From: CAYNFQ01 sp964396715
GTDB taxonomy: Bacteria; Patescibacteriota; Microgenomatia; Daviesbacterales; UBA10151
Assembly (NCBI GenBank): GCA_964396715.1
Contig: CAYNFQ010000017.1
Span: 1-27,501 of the forward strand
Direction: 5' to 3'
Length of the DNA stretch: 27,501 nt
Positions within the stretch are counted from its first letter, which is position 1; the number at the start of each line of letters is the position of its first letter. The notes under the pieces are model-generated. The model saw only the letters and a list, made by a program, of their open reading frames with translations, searched no databases and had not been told where the DNA came from. Shown here one piece after another: positions 21,728 through 27,501 of this stretch. The position numbers were made by a program, and so were the translations under genes.

Positions 21728-22633
21728 TTAGGGCTTGTGGATAACTCCAAATATCATTCTGCCTGCGGAAATTTGTAAAACCTTACTGACCTTTACCTTA
21801 ATAGTTTTGCCTATCTTATCAAAAGCATCGGAAACAACTACCATGGTCCCGTCCTCCAAATACCCCACCCCCTGAGTGGGGTCTTTGCCAATGTGCACAA
21901 CCTTAATGCTTAAAATCTCTCCCGGAATGGCATTGGTTTTTAAGACATTGGCCAAATCATTGACATTTAAAACCCCCACATTGACCACCGAAGCCACCTT
22001 ATTTAAATTAAAATCCGTGGTGACGATCTTACCGTGCAAATTCTTTGTTAAATTCAAAATCCGCTCATCCACAGTCTTACCCGACTGCTCCTTGTCCCAC
22101 ACCTCCAGTCTCACTCCTTTTACTTTTTTTAACTCTTCCACCACCTCAAACCCACGTCTGCCCCTTTGTCTTTTTAAATCATCCAGGGAATCCGCCACCT
22201 GTTGAAGCTCGGTAAGCACAAATTTAGGCACCAGAATCAGTCCTGAAATAAAACCTGTTTTGGCGATATCCAAAATCCGGCCGTCAATAATGGCCGAGGT
22301 ATCCAAAACCACGGGTCTTAGGATAGAAACCGAACCAGGCTGAGGAGTTGAGTGCGGAAACGAAAAAACAGGCCGCAGCCTGATGATCTGATTTGACACC
22401 TCGGATGAAAAAGAGCGCACCACCAAATTAAAAAGTTTCAGGGCAGAAAGACTGATCACCCTGGCCACATCCGGAAAGATTAAAAAACCAACCAGGGCTG
22501 AAATAACAGTTAAAAGTATTCTGACCAGTTGGGAATCCATTCCCACAACAGGCGGAATCAGTTGGGCAAATATGGCGGCAAAGGCAGCAAAAATGATCGC
22601 CAATATCAGGCGTAAAACAATCCTTAAACGCAC
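21728..22633 (-). CDS. PIN-TRAM membrane protein (YacL-like)
   Basis: 301 residues from GTG 22633, chosen because AAAGGA lies 9 nt upstream; the frame extends to a TTG at 22666. Two or three N-terminal helices (VLRLILAIIFAAFAAIFAQL; LLTVISALVGFLIF), then a PIN nuclease domain starting 'PVVLDTSAIIDGRILDIAKT' with its first catalytic Asp, 'FVLTELQQVADSLDDLKRQRGRRG', and 'IVTTDFNLNKVA' with a further acidic residue. A TRAM-like RNA-binding end follows (KVVHIGKDPTQGVGYLEDGT). Order and length match the YacL family, thought to be membrane-anchored RNases or stress regulators. Monocistronic or first of its unit; it is close to the LytR_C gene. Confidence 0.85.
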   Translation of the reverse strand: MRLRIVLRLILAIIFAAFAAIFAQLIPPVVGMDSQLVRILLTVISALVGFLIFPDVARVISLSALKLFNLVVRSFSSEVSNQIIRLRPVFSFPHSTPQPGSVSILRPVVLDTSAIIDGRILDIAKTGFISGLILVPKFVLTELQQVADSLDDLKRQRGRRGFEVVEELKKVKGVRLEVWDKEQSGKTVDERILNLTKNLHGKIVTTDFNLNKVASVVNVGVLNVNDLANVLKTNAIPGEILSIKVVHIGKDPTQGVGYLEDGTMVVVSDAFDKIGKTIKVKVSKVLQISAGRMIFGVIHKP

Positions 22634-22706
22634 TTGAATAATTCCTTTCGTCAAAAGAGGATCCAATCAATACCAATAAACTCTTGACCTTGGTATTTTA
22701 CCACAT

Positions 22707-23258
22707 TTACTCTTTACCGATAATGATCCTGGCTGAAGCTGTTGAATCTTTCAACTCACCTGCAACAGAGGCAATTTTAACAACATCTTTCACATCCGCC
22801 ACCACCAAATCTATTTTATCCTGAAGATTGCCTGTGACTAAAATTTGGGTCTTTGCATAATCATCACGATCAGCATTAGCCACTTTTACCACCTGGTAGC
22901 CTAAATCTTTCAACTGATCCGCCAGTTTTTTGGCAGCCCCCCTCACTCCGGAGCCGTTTAACACCTCAAAACTCCACTCAGATTTGATCAGCTGGGGTTT
23001 GGGAGTGGGAGTGGAAAATTGAGTTGGAATTGGCTGGCTGCCGGTTTGTTCACCGCTTTTGGAAGATTCCCCGACAAAAGACTTCACCACCCAACCACCC
23101 AGCAAAACAATTACCACTATTACTGCTGCTGTAATCAGCTTTTTTCTGCCTGATTTTGATTGGTGCAACATTGGCTGATAACTGTCCATTTTTTTATCCG
23201 TAAATTCTATTTCGTCTTCTTTGGCAGAATTTTGAGAGGCAGGTTCTTTATTATCCAT
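22707..23258 (-). CDS. LytR_C-domain membrane protein
   Basis: 183 residues from ATG 23258; an upstream TTG at 23321 would run through the promoter. Short acidic cytoplasmic N-terminus, one membrane helix at about 41-57 (LITAAVIVVIVLLGGWV), a Pro/Thr/Ser linker (IPTQFSTPTPKPQ), then a LytR C-terminal domain from about 93: 'FEVLNGSGVRGAAKKLADQL', 'LGYQVVKVANADRDDYAKTQ', 'ARIIIGKE'. The domain usually sits behind LytR-CpsA-Psr catalytic domains that attach polymers to the wall; here it stands alone. A clear promoter (23277-23305) is seen 18 nt upstream, inside and beside the end of radA. Confidence 0.85.
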   Translation of the reverse strand: MDNKEPASQNSAKEDEIEFTDKKMDSYQPMLHQSKSGRKKLITAAVIVVIVLLGGWVVKSFVGESSKSGEQTGSQPIPTQFSTPTPKPQLIKSEWSFEVLNGSGVRGAAKKLADQLKDLGYQVVKVANADRDDYAKTQILVTGNLQDKIDLVVADVKDVVKIASVAGELKDSTASARIIIGKE

Positions 23259-23276
23259 TTGTGTAAAATTTAGGCC

Positions 23277-23305
23277 ATTATATATTGCCAAAACGAATTT
23301 GACAA
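23277..23305 (-). promoter_or_regulatory. Promoter of the LytR_C gene
   Basis: TTGTCA (23300-23305), 17-nt spacer, TATAAT (23277-23282), 18 nt before ATG 23258. Confidence 0.7.
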
Positions 23306-23313
23306 TAATGAAA

Positions 23314-24615
23314 TTAGCCAAGTAGTGCCAATTTTAAACTTTGGGAAAGGTTTTTGGCTACTTTGTAAGTTATAATTGTATCAAACCCTAACTTTTCTGC
23401 CTCTTTTGCTCTTTTTTCCATTTCTCTGACCAGTCTGATTTCCCCTAAAAGACCCACCTCCCCGATAAAGGCAGTTTTTGACTTGATTATTTTGTCTTTA
23501 AACGAAGAAATTATGGCCATACATATTCCAAGATCCGCTCCCGTCTCAAAAACTTTTAGTCCCCCTGTCACATTGACAAACACATCCTGATCAAAAAGGG
23601 GCAACCCTAATCTTTTTTGCAAAACAGCCACCAGAAGCTGAAGCCTGTTATTATCTACCCCTGAGCCTGTTCTTCTGGGAGAAGGTAGGGAGGTTTTGGT
23701 AACTAGAGCTTGAATTTCCACCAAAAGAGGCCTTAAACCTGTTAAAACAGCCACTACAACTGATCCTGGAGCATTAATCTTTTGATCTAAAAACAACTTG
23801 GAAGGATTTTTCACCTCTATCATCCCCTGATCTGCCATCTCAAATACCCCCACCTCATCTGTGGGACCAAACCTGTTTTTGGTTGATCTTAAGATCCTAA
23901 ACATATTGGCGCTGTCACCCTCCAAAGATAAAACCACATCTACCACATGCTCTAGCGTCCTGGGACCGGCAACCGTGCCTTCTTTAGTGACATGACCTAC
24001 CAAAAAGATGGGAATATGCTGCTCTTTTGCCAGCCTTTGTAACCTATGGGCAGTCTCCCTCACCTGGCCCACTGATCCGGCCACAGATTCCAGGTCTTGT
24101 GTCTCAAGGGTCTGTATTGAATCTACGATCACCAAGTCAGACTTGGCGTGCGTAATAGCTTCAATGATTAGATCAACATCTGTTTCATTTAAAACCATTA
24201 ATGAAGCATTTGGCTTCACCCTGTCTACCCTTAGTTTTATCTGTTGGGCAGACTCCTCTCCGGCCACATAAAGGGTGTTTTCGCAATTTATGGCAAGCTG
24301 GGTAAGAAGTGTGGATTTCCCAATACCCGGATCGCCTGAGACTAAAATTAAAGAACCTGCCACAATCCCCCCACCCAAACAGCGGTTAAATTCCCCAAAA
24401 CCGGTGTCCAGTCTTTTGTAATCAGTTTTTTGTATCTTTGATAAATCTATTATTTCTGCAGAACCCACCACTTTCCCCTTAACGCTTTCCCCTTTACCCT
24501 TTACCATTGTTTCTACCAGAGAATTCCAAGAGTCACACTGGGGACACTTGCCTAAATAAGTTGGGGACTGATAACCACACTGCTGACAAATATAGATAGA
24601 GTGAGTCTTTGGCAT
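23314..24615 (-). CDS. radA: DNA repair protein RadA (Sms)
   Basis: 433 residues from ATG 24615, supported by a -10 box 6 nt upstream; the TTG at 24642 is rejected. RecA-like helicase that helps branch migration in recombination. Four-cysteine zinc finger (C10, C13, C24, C27), Walker A GDPGIGKST (94-102), 'VIVDSIQT' (Walker B), the RadA signature KNRFG in 'STKNRFGPTDEVGVFEM', and a Lon-like C-terminal domain (VFVNVTGGLKV; IGEVGLLGEIR). The linker after the zinc finger, 'VKGKGESVKGKVVGS' (about 38-52), is encoded by a GGTAAAGGG-type repeat (24469-24508). The palindrome at 24132-24146 encodes KSDLV in front of Walker B. Confidence 0.95.
   Translation of the reverse strand: MPKTHSIYICQQCGYQSPTYLGKCPQCDSWNSLVETMVKGKGESVKGKVVGSAEIIDLSKIQKTDYKRLDTGFGEFNRCLGGGIVAGSLILVSGDPGIGKSTLLTQLAINCENTLYVAGEESAQQIKLRVDRVKPNASLMVLNETDVDLIIEAITHAKSDLVIVDSIQTLETQDLESVAGSVGQVRETAHRLQRLAKEQHIPIFLVGHVTKEGTVAGPRTLEHVVDVVLSLEGDSANMFRILRSTKNRFGPTDEVGVFEMADQGMIEVKNPSKLFLDQKINAPGSVVVAVLTGLRPLLVEIQALVTKTSLPSPRRTGSGVDNNRLQLLVAVLQKRLGLPLFDQDVFVNVTGGLKVFETGADLGICMAIISSFKDKIIKSKTAFIGEVGLLGEIRLVREMEKRAKEAEKLGFDTIITYKVAKNLSQSLKLALLG
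24469..24508. repeat. CCCTTTACC/CCCCTTAACG-type repeat in the radA linker
   Basis: Tandem units ACTTTCCCCTTAACG, CTTTCCCCTTTACC, CTTTACC, read in frame as a Lys/Gly-rich linker. Confidence 0.5.
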
Positions 24616-24621
24616 GAAGCT

Positions 24622-24649
24622 ATTATACAACGTAATTTTCAAATACCAA
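24622..24649 (-). promoter_or_regulatory. radA promoter, nearly leaderless
   Basis: TTGGTA (24644-24649), 16-nt spacer, TATAAT (24622-24627), 6 nt before ATG 24615. Confidence 0.6.
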
Positions 24650-24750
24650 TTTACAATTTTCAGTGAATTTTCAATGAAACAATTTTCAAACTGTTTGAAA
24701 CATTAAAAATTGATACATTGATTGAAAATTGATAATTAAAAATTGAAAAT
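24650..24750. repeat. AATTTTCAATG-type intergenic repeat
   Basis: Tandem and inverted units of CAATTTTCA/TTGAAAATTG with an inner CAAACTGTTTG palindrome, filling the gap between the S1 gene and radA. Confidence 0.7.
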
Positions 24751-25875
24751 TTATTTATATATTAACCCCTCTGTTGAAGTAATAAACGGGGCAAGGTTTA
24801 CTCTTCTTCTTCCTGCATCCACACTGTCCACTATAAAAGCGGCGCTCTTCCCTGCCTCGTAAGCGGTGTCAGGAGTAATTTTTGAGGAAGGTAAAAACCC
24901 CTCAATCCCGTCTGTAAACTTGACAACCACGCCACCTGCTCCAACAGAAACAATTTCTCCTTTCACTACCTCATCTGCGGGGTATTGTTGGGCGATCTTT
25001 ATAAAAGGATCCTCGCTAAGTTGTTTGATAGATAAATTAAGCCTTCCCAAATCCTCATCCAATCCGGTTACTAAAACCTCAACTGCTTGACCTGTCTGAT
25101 ATAATTTGACAAGATCATCCACTTTGTCCCAAGCTACATCTGAAATAAATACCAATCCTTCTACTCCTTCTACATCCACCACCAATCCAAAAGGCAAAAC
25201 AGTTATAATCTTTCCTGATACCTTTTGATTCTTTTTGAATGATTTCAACTGTTGTAAAACTTCATCTGAGCTTTGACCCCTTTGGGAAAAAATCAGCTTA
25301 TTATTATCCGAATCAACTTCAATCACAGTCACTGTCAGCGTTTGACCCAAAAGTCCATCCATTCCTTGCGAGGATTTTTTTAGCATCTCAAACCCAACTT
25401 GAGAGTTTGGCAAAAACCCCCTGATACCCGCTTCGCGAGGCGAGCCATCTACCTCAACAATCAAACCTCCTTTGTTGATCTCAACTACTTTTCCGGAGAG
25501 TCTGTTGTTTTGATTTTGAGCTTGAGTAAACTTATCCCAGTTAAATCTCCTGCCTTTACCAAACTTACCAGGTGTTTTGCTTTGGGTAATATGCAAAGAA
25601 ACAATGGCCTGACCATACTCATTCTCAGGGAATACCACATATACCTTTAATTTATCTCCTGGTTTTAACTGCTCTTTTTGCTCACCTGATAATTCTCTGC
25701 AAAGCAGTACTCCTTCGGCTTTGCTGCCCAGATCCAGCGTCACTTCTTTGTCTGTTTTGGATAAAACCATACCTTCGATTTCCAAATTGCGGTAAAGGGT
25801 GACAAATTTTTTAGTTTGAGAAGCTAAAAGCTCCTCCATGGTGATGGGAATATTAGCTGATAAATTTTTTGCCAA
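24751..25875 (-). CDS. S1-domain RNA-binding protein (ribosomal protein S1-like)
   Basis: 374 residues, four S1 (OB-fold) repeats at about 30-96, 124-198, 216-284 and 302-362, as in short bacterial S1 proteins that hold mRNA on the 30S subunit. Start is TTG 25875, with AAGGTG (25883-25888) 7 nt upstream; an ATG 4 nt before it is out of frame. In repeat 2, 'VEVDG' and 'IRGFLPNSQ', normally continuous, are split by six extra residues SPREAG, encoded by a palindromic element (25429-25446). An acidic-poor linker 'GKGRRFNWDKFTQAQNQNN' joins repeats 1 and 2. It follows 5S rRNA at 25 nt on the same strand, so it may be cotranscribed with the rRNA operon. Confidence 0.85.
   Translation of the reverse strand: MAKNLSANIPITMEELLASQTKKFVTLYRNLEIEGMVLSKTDKEVTLDLGSKAEGVLLCRELSGEQKEQLKPGDKLKVYVVFPENEYGQAIVSLHITQSKTPGKFGKGRRFNWDKFTQAQNQNNRLSGKVVEINKGGLIVEVDGSPREAGIRGFLPNSQVGFEMLKKSSQGMDGLLGQTLTVTVIEVDSDNNKLIFSQRGQSSDEVLQQLKSFKKNQKVSGKIITVLPFGLVVDVEGVEGLVFISDVAWDKVDDLVKLYQTGQAVEVLVTGLDEDLGRLNLSIKQLSEDPFIKIAQQYPADEVVKGEIVSVGAGGVVVKFTDGIEGFLPSSKITPDTAYEAGKSAAFIVDSVDAGRRRVNLAPFITSTEGLIYK
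25429..25446. repeat. CGCTTCGCGAGGCGAGCC element in the S1 gene
   Basis: 18 nt, in frame, adds SPREAG to S1 repeat 2. Its ends match the ends of the insertion in 5S rRNA (CGCTTCGC and GAGGCGAG). Confidence 0.65.
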
Positions 25876-25899
25876 ACATGTTCACCTTGCTTTCTTTTG

Positions 25900-26050
25900 A
25901 CCCCGGCAGTGAGGTATTTTCACATACCCTTGCGGGTATATTATCGTCCCTGCTGAGGCGTTTGACGACTGAGTTCGGAATGGCCCGCTTCGCCGAATTG
26001 CTTCAGCGAGGCGAGGATCAGGTCGGACCACCTCGCACAAACCACCGAGA
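25900..26050 (-). rRNA. rrf: 5S rRNA carrying a ~32-nt hairpin insertion
   Basis: Read on the minus strand: CTCGGTGGT at the 5' end pairs with ACTGCCGGG at the 3' end (helix I), and GTGGTCCGACCTGATCC and CATTCCGAACTCAGTCG are the usual loop B/helix III sequences. Total about 151 nt instead of about 117. The excess is at 25983-26014, between GATCC and CATTCCGAACTC, which are adjacent in ordinary 5S rRNA. Order on the strand is 23S, 5S, then the S1-type gene. Ends are placed from helix I pairing. Confidence 0.85.
25983..26014. repeat. Palindromic insertion in 5S rRNA
   Basis: In rRNA sense UCGCUGAA-GCAA-UUCGGCGA forms an 8-bp stem capped by a GNRA-type tetraloop, flanked by GCC and AGCGGGC. 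It shares CGCTTCGC and GCGAGGCGAG with the elements in the S1 and O-antigen-ligase-like genes. Confidence 0.75.
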
Positions 26051-26061
26051 ATCAAAGTATA

Positions 26062-26165
26062 TCAAAAAAATGTAGAATGTACAATGTAGAATGTACAATT
26101 AAAAAATTGCGCTTCAATTGTACATTTTAAATTTTACCTTGTACATTATCTTTGTACTCTAAAAT
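26062..26165. repeat. AATGTACAATGTAGA-type repeat in the 5S-23S spacer
   Basis: TGTAGAATGTACAATG units facing AATTGTACATTTTAAA and CTTGTACATTATC: an imperfect long hairpin. No tRNA lies in this spacer. Confidence 0.7.
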
Positions 26166-26176
26166 GTGAATACGGA

Positions 26177-26192
26177 TCCGCCAGCTGGCGGA
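26177..26192. repeat. TCCGCCAGCTGGCGGA palindrome
   Basis: Perfect 16-bp palindrome about 13 nt past the 3' end of 23S rRNA; may help end or process the transcript. Confidence 0.75.
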
Positions 26193-26280
26193 GAAGGCTT
26201 AAGTCAAAAAATCTCAACCACAACCATTAGTACTTCTAGGCTCAACACCTTACAGTGCTTACACCGGAAGCCTATCAACC

Positions 26281-26320
26281 CGCCTCCGCTTGCGCTTTGG
26301 CGAGGTTCGCCATACGGCGA
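26281..26320. repeat. Palindromic insertion in 23S rRNA near its 3' end
   Basis: Contains CGCC...GGCG and TCGCC-ATAC-GGCGA stems. It separates GGTTGATAGGC from the preceding ACTACTTGG hairpin arm; these are adjacent in ordinary 23S rRNA, in the variable region after helix 98. Confidence 0.65.
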
Positions 26321-26602
26321 CCAAGTAGTCTACTTGGGGTTTTAAAGATTCCTCATCTTGGGGTCTGCTTCGTGCTTAGATGCTTTCAGCGCTTATCAAG
26401 AAAGAAACGTAGCTACCCTGCGCTGCACTTTTGGTACAACAGGCACACTAGAGGTTTCCTCGTCTCGGTCCTCTCGTACTAGAGACAACTCCCCTCAAGA
26501 ATCAAAACGCCCATACTGGATAGAGTCCGAGCTGTCTTACGACGCTCTGAACCCAGCTCCGATTTATTCTCATATCACTATGAGTTCAGACTATATCTTC
26601 AC

Positions 26603-26617
26603 CCGCCTATATGGCGG
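26603..26617. repeat. CCGCC-TATAT-GGCGG hairpin in intron P8 region
   Basis: Perfect 5-bp G/C stem between P8 and the P7 3' strand of an otherwise A/U-rich intron; looks like a further small palindromic element. Confidence 0.5.
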
Positions 26618-26674
26618 AGCTAGCGTATAATATGAGTTTAGTTCCAGATTATCTGGTACCTCATATATTAGTCG

Positions 26675-27325
26675 TTACAGGGAAAAGTTAGGAAGTTTAT
26701 AGGAAAATTGTAGAAGAATATATCCTTCTACAATACTCTTTAACTTCTGAGTGCTTTTAGTATTTATTCTTATTCTATACAATTGCACACCTTTGCTTTT
26801 ACTATGCCTATTCAAGGTCACATGAAATCCGAAAACTTTATGTAATGCTTGGCATAATTTCTGCTGTTGACTAAGAGAGAATGATTGAGTATTTAGGAAA
26901 ACTGCTTGGTGATTTTTATTACCATCATCCATTAGCCAAACTGCTAATGCCAATGGCGATTTCTCAAACAACTCTATAATATTATCTGGCACAACTTTCT
27001 TTCCATTTTTATAGAAAGCGTTGTATAGATCAGAAAATACTGAGTTACTAAGAGTCTGGAATCTCCAAGAAACAGTTTTCCTGCTTCTATCCTTATGATA
27101 GATTCTTTCCTCACGCCAAGGTGGAGTCTTAATCCACCTCTTTAATTTCTCATATTTCCAAAGGACATAATCTTTCTGGACTTCACTATGAGAAACAGAG
27201 AATGCTGGAACTTTACTTCTGCCCATTATTCTAAGGCATCCATCTCCCAGCAAAGAACCTACTAAGATATCTTTCTCCTCTTTAGTTAACATTATCCTAA
27301 CTAATCTTCCCTCGGTATTACCCAT
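26675..27325 (-). CDS. LAGLIDADG homing endonuclease (intron-encoded)
   Basis: 216 residues from ATG 27325, or 205 from ATG 27292 (MLTKEEKDI), which I find more likely because the first ATG lies in the P5 strand. Two LAGLIDADG helices: LVGSLLGDG (21-29, catalytic D28) and LAVWLMDDG (127-135, D134), so it folds as a single-chain double-motif enzyme. Basic DNA-contact stretches lie between (KYEKLKRWIKTPPWREERIY). Such enzymes cut intron-less 23S genes so that the intron is copied in. The ORF sits in the P6 loop. Its last codons are the P6 3' strand and its TAA stop is part of the P7 R element. It is intact, so the intron may still be mobile. Confidence 0.9.
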   Translation of the reverse strand: MGNTEGRLVRIMLTKEEKDILVGSLLGDGCLRIMGRSKVPAFSVSHSEVQKDYVLWKYEKLKRWIKTPPWREERIYHKDRSRKTVSWRFQTLSNSVFSDLYNAFYKNGKKVVPDNIIELFEKSPLALAVWLMDDGNKNHQAVFLNTQSFSLSQQQKLCQALHKVFGFHVTLNRHSKSKGVQLYRIRINTKSTQKLKSIVEGYILLQFSYKLPNFSL

Positions 27326-27501
27326 GAATTGGGTTAGAAATCATGGGCTCCACCGATATAAGCTAGAGTAACATACTTCTCTTTGAATTATATCAGAGAA
27401 ATATGTTTGGCTCGCTCCAGATGTTACCATCTGGACACGTGAATTTGCTCGCGTACCGCTTTAACTGGCGAACAGCCAGACCCTTCCCACCTACTTCAGC
27501 A

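Larger units (their letters stand above)
26560..27450 (-). other. Group I intron in 23S rRNA
   Basis: 891 nt. On the minus strand the core can be paired by eye. P1: exon GGUACGC with ACGUGUC (27434-27440). P2: CCAGATG/CATCTGG (27417-27434). P3: CTTATAT (27356-27362)/ATATGAG (26660-26666). P4: CGGT/ACCG. P5: GCCCATGA/TTCATGGGT. P6: AGGGAA (27307-27312)/TTCCCT (26679-26684). P7: GACTA (26669-26673)/TAGTC (26589-26593). P8: CCAGAT/ATCTGG. P9: CTCAT/ATGAG. The S element AAGATATAGTC is the classic group I sequence. The last base is G, as expected. P6 carries a homing endonuclease gene. Confidence 0.9.
26206..27501 (-). rRNA. rrl: 23S rRNA, 3' part, interrupted by a group I intron (partial)
   Basis: Exon sequence on the minus strand at 26206-26559 and 27451-27501 (runs off the window). 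Landmarks: the sarcin-ricin loop AGTACGAGAGG (26470-26480), the GAGCTGGGTTCAGAGCGTCG segment of the peptidyl-transferase region, the A-loop GGCTGTTCGCC just inside 27471, and GGTTGATAGGC near the 3' end. The 3' end is estimated by comparison with E. coli spacing. A palindromic insertion of about 40 nt is at 26281-26320. The intron occupies 26560-27450, after C2575 in E. coli numbering by hand alignment. Confidence 0.95.

Noticed and set aside
24132..24146. Insertion of the CCAAGTCAGACTTGG palindrome into radA
   Set aside because: The encoded KSDLV fits the normal RadA sequence and length before Walker B, so the match to the tRNA spacer may be chance or copying in the other direction.
25869..26075. 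68-codon plus-strand frame
   Set aside because: Antisense to 5S rRNA.
26255..26630. Two plus-strand frames of 75 and 90 codons
   Set aside because: Antisense to conserved 23S rRNA and to the intron 3' end.

Overview
The window looks like a piece of a Candidate Phyla Radiation (Patescibacteria) genome, most likely of Microgenomates type. That is inference. It rests on a group I intron with a LAGLIDADG ORF inside 23S rRNA, dense arrays of multi-pass GT-C-like membrane proteins, many short palindromic repeats inside genes, A/T-rich 'CAAATTTCAAATG'-style intergenic repeats, very short or absent mRNA leaders, and TGA used as a stop.

Layout. (1) 1-374: tail of a large repeat-type surface protein. 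(2) 371-5198: surface-sugar block. A GT-C membrane protein is divergent from a three-gene operon (Gfo/Idh/MocA oxidoreductase, hexapeptide acyltransferase, DegT aminotransferase) that resembles the WbpB-WbpD-WbpE route to acetamido sugars. It converges on a GT2 glycosyltransferase. (3) 4464-12302, minus strand: GT2, a 664-residue membrane protein and three tandem paralogous GT-C-like proteins plus a decayed fourth copy, tightly packed. (4) 12416-18060: a DUF2723-TPR fusion divergent from an O-antigen-ligase-TPR protein, whose stop overlaps a four-helix-bundle gene. (5) 18077-18242: two tandem tRNA-Ala genes. (6) 18285-20910, minus: LysM-M23 peptidase and transcription terminator Rho. (7) 20911-21727: non-coding stretch with the rho promoter, two terminator hairpins with the same loop sequence, and an unreported 45-residue ORF. 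(8) 21728-25875, minus: PIN-TRAM membrane protein, LytR_C protein, RadA, S1-domain protein. (9) 25900-27501, minus: 5S rRNA and the 3' part of 23S rRNA, the latter split by an 891-nt group I intron.

The main unusual theme is that short palindromic elements sit inside functional sequence. I see them in frame in at least six proteins (GT-C proteins, O-antigen ligase, S1 protein, Rho), in both rRNA genes (about 32 nt in 5S, about 40 nt in 23S) and in the intron. The 5S insertion is the most striking single observation. The second theme is the rRNA intron, for which P1-P9 can be drawn by hand. Its ORF is threaded through P6 and overlaps the catalytic core at both ends.

All assignments are from reading the sequence. 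No database search, folding program or alignment was run.
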